From: an uncultured Bacteroidota bacterium
GTDB taxonomy: Bacteria > Bacteroidota > Bacteroidia > Chitinophagales > Chitinophagaceae
Direction of reading: 5' to 3'
DNA length: 12,748 bases
Assembly (NCBI GenBank): GCA_946479055.1
Contig: CAMLEX010000052.1
Location: 1 to 12,748, forward strand
The notes under the pieces were generated by a model. The model did not search any database. It was not told where the DNA came from and worked only from the letters and a program-made list of their open reading frames with translations. The position numbers and the translations under genes are program-made. Shown one piece after another: positions 8,579-12,748 of this stretch; position 1 is the stretch's first letter, and each line of letters opens with the position of its first letter.

Positions 8579-9018
8579 CTATTGTTCCTGCTCGATCATA
8601 ATCGCCTGGCCACCCTTAGCTTCCAAATTAACCATTAACTTGTCGCCCCTTTTTAGCCGGGAAGTGCGTTTTACAATTTGCTCATTATTTCCGTCTTCAA
8701 AGAATGTTGCCTTGTAGCGTTTTCCTTTATCCAGAAAGTCGAGTTTTACGTCTGTTTTTCAGGCATTCGGCCCGCTGCGTTACCAACAAACCAAGTAGTG
8801 CGTTTTCTCCTTGCCACGCTTATATTCTTTCCTATTTCTCCGGCTAAATATTTTGTTTCATTCCAAACCTTCGGAACATATTTAAAAAATTCTATTTCAT
8901 CGAAGTTGGTATAATCTTTAGGCCTTCCATACCAGAAAATCGCCTGTAGCGTACTGAGGTAAATTACCGTCAATGCCAACTGTTGTGCCTTACTTACAAC
9001 AGCTTTGGAGATGCTCAT
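8579..9018 (-). pseudogene. GH97 C-terminal remnant (5' truncated and frameshifted)
   Basis: Decayed end of a second GH97 gene. The frame from 9018 carries QQLALTVIYL, LQAIFWYGRP, EIEFFKYVP, ETKYLAGEIGKNISVARR and WFVGNAAG. These align collinearly with HQLALAAIYYSP..VPVSWDETKVL..ISTARKK..WFIG of the intact GH97 at 1-1893. It stops at 8746-8748, but homology continues one frame over (KLDFLDKGKRYKATFF, then GGQAIMIEQEQ) to TAG 8579-8581. One extra A in the run at 8755-8759 joins the two parts. Only about 145 of the 630 or more residues survive: the signal peptide, N-terminal beta-sandwich and nearly all of the catalytic barrel are missing, so no activity is expected. It is clearly divergent from the intact GH97, so it is not a recent duplicate. 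The apparent ATG at 9016-9018 lies in a hairpin loop and is probably not a real start. The ancestral operon probably had a GH97 directly after the glycan-binding protein. Confidence 0.82.
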
Positions 9019-9034
9019 CTCTCCAAAGCTGTTG
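8997..9034. repeat. Perfect 15-bp inverted repeat (hairpin, 8-nt loop)
   Basis: Arms 8997-9011 (CAACAGCTTTGGAGA) and 9020-9034 are exact reverse complements around the loop 9012-9019. It lies 6 nt after the stop of the glycan-binding gene and at the very edge of the GH97 remnant. On the transcribed (minus) strand the stem is followed by TAAGTAAGGC, not a T-run, so it is not a classic intrinsic terminator. It may attenuate or stabilise the susCD part of the transcript. The T-rich stretch 9040-9049 follows it only in the plus direction, where no gene converges. Confidence 0.85.
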
Positions 9035-9040
9035 ACGTGT

Positions 9041-10243
9041 TTAGTTTTTAACTAATTTGATCCAGTCAATTCTTATATAACAACCCGGATTTGCACTACC
9101 ATTACCCCATGCCACGTTTGCTAAAAATCCCATTGAAACAACCTCGGACGATGCCAACGAAAAATTGAGCGTTTTGGTTTCAGTAAGATTGGGACTTGTA
9201 GCACCAACATTTGCCGGGTTTGCCAGTGCCACAGATGCTAAAGCACTGGAAATATTCGCTAAAGTTGGAATGCCGCTATTACCAGACGCAACTGCAAGAT
9301 GAACTGTTGAATTTTGTTGAACTTCTGTATAATACTTAACAGATAGTGTATAATTACCAGCAGGTAAAGGCATTGAAGTAGGCTGATAGATGATACCATC
9401 TGTAATAGGTGTATTACCCCATGTTTCCCAACAAAGAGTACCCCCTCCATCTTTAGAGTATCCGCCTTCACCGCTTTTATTTTTTGCAGCAGCATTCGTA
9501 ACCCATGGAGCGGCCAACGTCCCCCACCTGTTGGATATTAATGAACCAGCATTAGTAAATCCACCCCCTTTTGTCGTGTCGCCAGTGTTACTTAAAAAGT
9601 AAGGAGTGATGTTACCGGGTGCATTAGGATTGATTATCGGAGGTGTTGCTGTAATTGTTAAGCCCCCCATTGTAAGAGTGACATTGCCTGAAGAAAATCC
9701 ATTTGGTGCAACAACCTTGATTAGTGTATCATTAATAAAAGGAATGTCAGTAGCGGTTGTTACATTAAATTTTATTGCCACTTTAGAAACATCTGTTCCG
9801 AAACGAATACCTTTTATTGATATAGTATCTCCCGGAAATGCAGCATTTTTTTGTGCATTTTGCGAAGCAATGGAATTAATCACCGGTGGGGCTATTACAG
9901 TGTAGGTTCCGATAGAATCCACTTTATGTGTCCATACCTGCAGGCTAACTTTTCCTGATACTGCATTGGACGGCACCTGCACTACTATTTGATTGCCATT
10001 AATGCTTACTATATTGGTCGCCTGTATTCCGCCAAACCAAACTTTTACAGCTCCTTTCAACGAGTCGAGATTGGTACCGGTAATTGTAACATTGATCATA
10101 GGATAACCACTGGCCGGGCTCATACCTGATGGCACTGGTGCAGGATAATTAAACTCTCTGAACTGAGCGTCTTTTTCACAACTGGTGCCGAGAAGAACTA
10201 TTGCGATTAAGCAACAGACTATATTTAAAAATTTATTTTTCAT
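9041..10243 (-). CDS. Surface glycan-binding lipoprotein, two IPT/TIG domains
   Basis: The SusE/F-position protein of the PUL. It probably binds the target glycan at the cell surface and hands it to the SusC/D complex; it is not an enzyme. It has 400 aa from ATG 10241-10243, with a lipobox LGTSC (Cys22) followed by EKD, acidic residues that favour surface export. Two IPT/TIG immunoglobulin-like domains follow: about 36-117 (ITGTNL, VKVWFGG, VVQVPSNAVSGKVSLQV) and about 119-202 (IKGIRFGT, LIKVVAPNGFSSGNVTL). Residues about 210-400 form a beta-sandwich-like domain with WETWG (272-276), LPAGNYTLSVKYYTE and the closing YIRIDWIKL. This resembles the C-terminal DUF5013-type region of other SusE-like lipoproteins and is probably the ligand-binding part. 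It starts 47 nt after the SusD-like stop and ends next to a 15-bp hairpin. The role is from context and architecture; the ligand is unknown. Confidence 0.85.
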   Translation of the reverse strand: MKNKFLNIVCCLIAIVLLGTSCEKDAQFREFNYPAPVPSGMSPASGYPMINVTITGTNLDSLKGAVKVWFGGIQATNIVSINGNQIVVQVPSNAVSGKVSLQVWTHKVDSIGTYTVIAPPVINSIASQNAQKNAAFPGDTISIKGIRFGTDVSKVAIKFNVTTATDIPFINDTLIKVVAPNGFSSGNVTLTMGGLTITATPPIINPNAPGNITPYFLSNTGDTTKGGGFTNAGSLISNRWGTLAAPWVTNAAAKNKSGEGGYSKDGGGTLCWETWGNTPITDGIIYQPTSMPLPAGNYTLSVKYYTEVQQNSTVHLAVASGNSGIPTLANISSALASVALANPANVGATSPNLTETKTLNFSLASSEVVSMGFLANVAWGNGSANPGCYIRIDWIKLVKN

Positions 10244-10290
10244 TATAAAATTTTTATTAAAATGAACAATTTGTAACCCGTCGCTATCCT

Positions 10291-12078
10291 CTATTGGTAT
10301 CCGGGATTTTGAAGAAGTTTTGAGTTAAGGATTATTTGACTGGAAGGTATAGGAAACAAATAATGCTTTTTGGCAACTGTATGATTTTGCTTACTGTCTA
10401 CCACCACACATTTAAGTATCCCGGCAGGAGTTTGTACCGCTTCTTCACCCCAAACATAAGAGCTGGCTTTATAAGCAGCTGTGGGATTGCCGGAAGCATC
10501 TTTAAAATCCGTAGTATATGACGCATCCCCAACCACTCTTCCAACACGTGAGGGATTCAATGAAGCTTCTAAAATGCCCCAGCGTTTCAAGTCGTCAAAA
10601 CGTTTACCTTCCCGGTATAGCTCCACAGCTCTTTCTCTTCTGATTTCTTCTTTCATATCCAAACCATTGGCAGTAGCCAATGCATTGGTCAGGGGAGCTA
10701 CATTTGCACGGGTTCTTATTTTGTTAATGGAGGCATTTAACTGTGCATCGGTAATGCTACCGTTTAATTCATATAAAGCTTCTGCATACATTAAATAAAC
10801 TTCCGCAAGGCGAATGATCGGGTAGTTAGCCGATTCAGTTCTATCCGTTCTGCGCCCATCAGGAGCCGGGCCAAATTTGTATACCCCAAACTTGCTATTA
10901 CCATAACCGCTGGAGCCTAAACCTCCAAAGTCCAACGTAACAGATGCAGGAGCTGTAGTGGAAGCATATAAATAATTCAGCAAACGCAGGTCCCTGTTTT
11001 TAAACTCATCGCCTGCTTTGTGATAGCCCTGGAACAACGTCGATTTTTCAGGAGGTAGGCCATCAGTGCATACTGCCAGATCCACAAATTTGCGGCTTGG
11101 AAATAACTGGCCTGCTGTCCAGGATATGTTTATGCCGCCTTGTCTAAACGTATAATCATAGACAGACTGTAGAATAAATTCCTTATTAGTTGATTTATCA
11201 AAACCACCGGGGTTGCTGCCTGCATCTTCGAGATTGAATAAATACCAGTAACTTAAATTGTTCATGCCGGCGGCTGAGTTTTTATTCCATAATTCATAAC
11301 CGCCATTGTCCATCACATCCTGGCACATAGCTACTGCATCAGTTAAATATTTATTTACGTTAGCAGGATCATAACCAGTCTTACCGGCTCCCGCTGATGT
11401 GCCATCACCATCAGGCTCCTGACCAACATATTTTTCCCAGGTTGCTTCATACAGTTCTACCTGGGCTTTCAATGCTTTGGCAGCCCATTTACTTATTCTG
11501 CCTTTGTCGGTATTAGGTATAAGTTGTTCAGTTGGCAATTTTGCAATGGCTTCATCCAGGTCTGCTAAGATTTGCGTAACTACTTCGTAACGACTGTTGC
11601 GAGGCGCATATAATTCAGGGGAGGTAAGCTCCAACACGGTAGTTACAATCGGCACACCACCAAAGTTTTTCAACAAATCAAAATAGGCAAAAGCACGGAA
11701 GAAATAGGCCTCGCCTACATATTGGCTTATATCACCTGTGCCTTCATAAGATGCCGCTTTAGATAATAATATATTGCTACTACGAATACCGTTGTAACTC
11801 CAGTTAGTACTTCCAACAGCAATGGTACCGCGACCCAAATCGGCGCCGGCGCCATTTCCATTGGCAGACAAATCGGAACCATTATCCATACTGCCAAAAT
11901 TCCATCCTGGTAACTGACCATACAAACTTGCAGTATATGCCTTAAAGTCGCTTGGTTGCTTAAAATAAACTGCATCCGAAAATTGTGCAGGGGGGTCTAA
12001 GTCGATAAACTTTTTTTGGCATGAGACAATGCTTAAGCAAAGCCCGCCTATAATTATTTTACTTACTATTTTTTTCAT
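10291..12078 (-). CDS. SusD/RagB-family outer-membrane lipoprotein
   Basis: The lid and glycan-capture partner of the adjacent SusC-like transporter, anchored on the outer membrane facing out. It has 595 aa, a typical length. The signal peptide ends in the lipobox SIVSC (acylated Cys20), followed by QKKFIDLDPP, the usual SusD opening. TPR-type helices carry GEAYFFRAFAYFDLLKNFGG (122-141). The RagB/SusD C-terminal domain contains YPIIRLAEVYLMYAEAL (419-435), RRERAVELYREGKRFDDLKRW (480-500, the family's most conserved helix) and the closing YLFPIPSSQI...NPGY. ATG 12076-12078 is 20 nt after the SusC stop, showing the standard tandem. Substrate specificity cannot be read from the sequence. The binding-loop region (about 210-400) is rich in Gly and aromatic residues, as is common in this family. 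Confidence 0.97.
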   Translation of the reverse strand: MKKIVSKIIIGGLCLSIVSCQKKFIDLDPPAQFSDAVYFKQPSDFKAYTASLYGQLPGWNFGSMDNGSDLSANGNGAGADLGRGTIAVGSTNWSYNGIRSSNILLSKAASYEGTGDISQYVGEAYFFRAFAYFDLLKNFGGVPIVTTVLELTSPELYAPRNSRYEVVTQILADLDEAIAKLPTEQLIPNTDKGRISKWAAKALKAQVELYEATWEKYVGQEPDGDGTSAGAGKTGYDPANVNKYLTDAVAMCQDVMDNGGYELWNKNSAAGMNNLSYWYLFNLEDAGSNPGGFDKSTNKEFILQSVYDYTFRQGGINISWTAGQLFPSRKFVDLAVCTDGLPPEKSTLFQGYHKAGDEFKNRDLRLLNYLYASTTAPASVTLDFGGLGSSGYGNSKFGVYKFGPAPDGRRTDRTESANYPIIRLAEVYLMYAEALYELNGSITDAQLNASINKIRTRANVAPLTNALATANGLDMKEEIRRERAVELYREGKRFDDLKRWGILEASLNPSRVGRVVGDASYTTDFKDASGNPTAAYKASSYVWGEEAVQTPAGILKCVVVDSKQNHTVAKKHYLFPIPSSQIILNSKLLQNPGYQ

Positions 12079-12098
12079 TGTATAATGATTTCAGGTTA

Positions 12099-12748
12099 TT
12101 AAAATCCAATGTTTAATCCAAAAGACCAGGTCCTGGCATAAGGGTAGCCATTATTATCAACAGAAGCTTCACCCATTTCAGGATCAAATCCATCTTTTAT
12201 TGTCGTCTTTTCCCAAAGATCGTTTCCTGAAAAATATACCCTTACTCTTTCTAACTTAACTCTGCGGGATAGTGATGGAGGTAAGGTATAACCTACTATC
12301 AGTGATTTTAAACGGATATACCTGTTGTTCTGCAACAAAAAATCATTGTTGGCATAGTTCCACTTTGCACGGTTTTGATTCACTGTTAAGCGTGGGAAAA
12401 TGGCATCGGTTTTTTCACTTGTCCAGGTATTGCCAATGAAGGAAGGATTTTGGTTGGTCCAGATGGCGCCAAATGGGTAAGCCATATATCCACTTCGCAT
12501 AATTAACTGCCTAAGCTGTCCCTGAAAAAAGGCGGATAAATCGAACCCTTTCAAAGAAGCTCCCATATTCAAACCGAAAGTAAAATGAGGAGTGCCATCG
12601 CCCTTATACACCAATGAACTTTTTTCATTGCCAATGGATGTAATATTTCCTTTGCCTGACACATCTACTTTCCTGGTATCACCGGCTCGTAATGTTGCAT
12701 TTGTATTGTTAGCAGGTAAGGCAGCCAGGTCGGTGCTGCTGCCATAAG
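12099..12748 (-). CDS. SusC-like TonB-dependent transporter, C-terminal part
   Basis: The last 215 residues of an outer-membrane TonB-dependent receptor of the SusC/RagA family, which imports oligosaccharides captured by the SusD lid. The gene enters from the right edge, so its start, plug domain and TonB box are outside the window. The frame is open from the edge (YGSSTDLAALPANN..) through to TAA 12099-12101. SusC hallmarks are the strand pair TPHFTFGLNMGASLKGFDLSAFF region, RYIRLKSLIVGYTLP, VRVYFSGNDLW, the FDPE motif and a C-terminal aromatic (ARTWSFGLNIGF) for barrel assembly. An internal GTG at 12660-12662 is not a start. The SusD-like gene follows 20 nt later. Confidence 0.96.
   Translation of the reverse strand, partial: YGSSTDLAALPANNTNATLRAGDTRKVDVSGKGNITSIGNEKSSLVYKGDGTPHFTFGLNMGASLKGFDLSAFFQGQLRQLIMRSGYMAYPFGAIWTNQNPSFIGNTWTSEKTDAIFPRLTVNQNRAKWNYANNDFLLQNNRYIRLKSLIVGYTLPPSLSRRVKLERVRVYFSGNDLWEKTTIKDGFDPEMGEASVDNNGYPYARTWSFGLNIGF

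Noticed and set aside
8997..9034. Rho-independent terminator for the susCD transcript
   Set aside because: The stem is strong, but the minus strand after it has no T-run; the T-rich side lies upstream in the transcribed direction.
9606..9905. Plus-strand open frame of 99 codons with hydrophobic composition
   Set aside because: Antisense to the IPT lipoprotein; its Val/Ile/Pro-rich content mirrors the Asn/Thr/Gly-rich coding strand.
10244..10290. Promoter between the SusD-like and IPT genes
   Set aside because: AT-rich, but no TAnnTTTG/TTG pair at proper spacing; the gap is short and fits an operon.
1..12748. CRISPR array, tRNA/rRNA, insertion sequence or defence system
   Set aside because: No regularly spaced repeats, no tRNA-like cloverleaf and no transposase- or nuclease-like frame seen; all coding content is explained by the PUL.

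Overview
The window is a fragment of a polysaccharide utilisation locus (PUL) from a Bacteroidota bacterium. The tandem SusC-like/SusD-like pair, the lipoprotein signals, the AT-rich leaders with little Shine-Dalgarno signal and the moderately low GC point to that phylum. The protein style suggests a Chitinophagaceae-like environmental member, but this is inference. Every gene lies on the minus strand, so transcription runs from high to low coordinates and the window cuts both ends of the locus.

In transcription order: the C-terminal end of a SusC-like TonB-dependent transporter (12099-12748, cut by the window edge); a SusD-like lipoprotein (10291-12078); and a surface glycan-binding lipoprotein with two IPT/TIG domains and a C-terminal beta-sandwich (9041-10243). 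Next comes a perfect 15-bp hairpin (8997-9034), directly followed by the decayed C-terminal remnant of a GH97 glycosidase (8579-9018). The enzyme block follows: GH43 (7464-8447), a GH28-like right-handed beta-helix glycosidase broken by a one-base frameshift (5995-7397), a large heparinase II/III-type polysaccharide lyase (3111-5987), a GH88 unsaturated glucuronyl hydrolase (1903-3114) and a second, apparently intact GH97 (1-1893, cut just before its C-terminus). The last four genes are packed tightly, with gaps of 7 and 9 nt and one 4-nt ATGA overlap, as in an operon.

The proposed logic is as follows. SusC/SusD and the IPT protein capture and import oligosaccharides at the outer membrane. 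The lyase cleaves next to uronic acids by beta-elimination, leaving 4,5-unsaturated ends that GH88 removes. GH43, the GH28-like enzyme and GH97 remove side chains or neutral and uronic sugars. The target is therefore a branched, uronic-acid-containing polysaccharide, but its identity cannot be fixed from sequence alone. No regulator (HTCS, AraC, sigma/anti-sigma) or promoter is recognisable here. The most unusual points are the two gene lesions (GH97 remnant and GH28-like frameshift), the hairpin at the edge of the GH97 remnant, the atypical active-site residues of the intact GH97, and the lyase whose family I cannot name.
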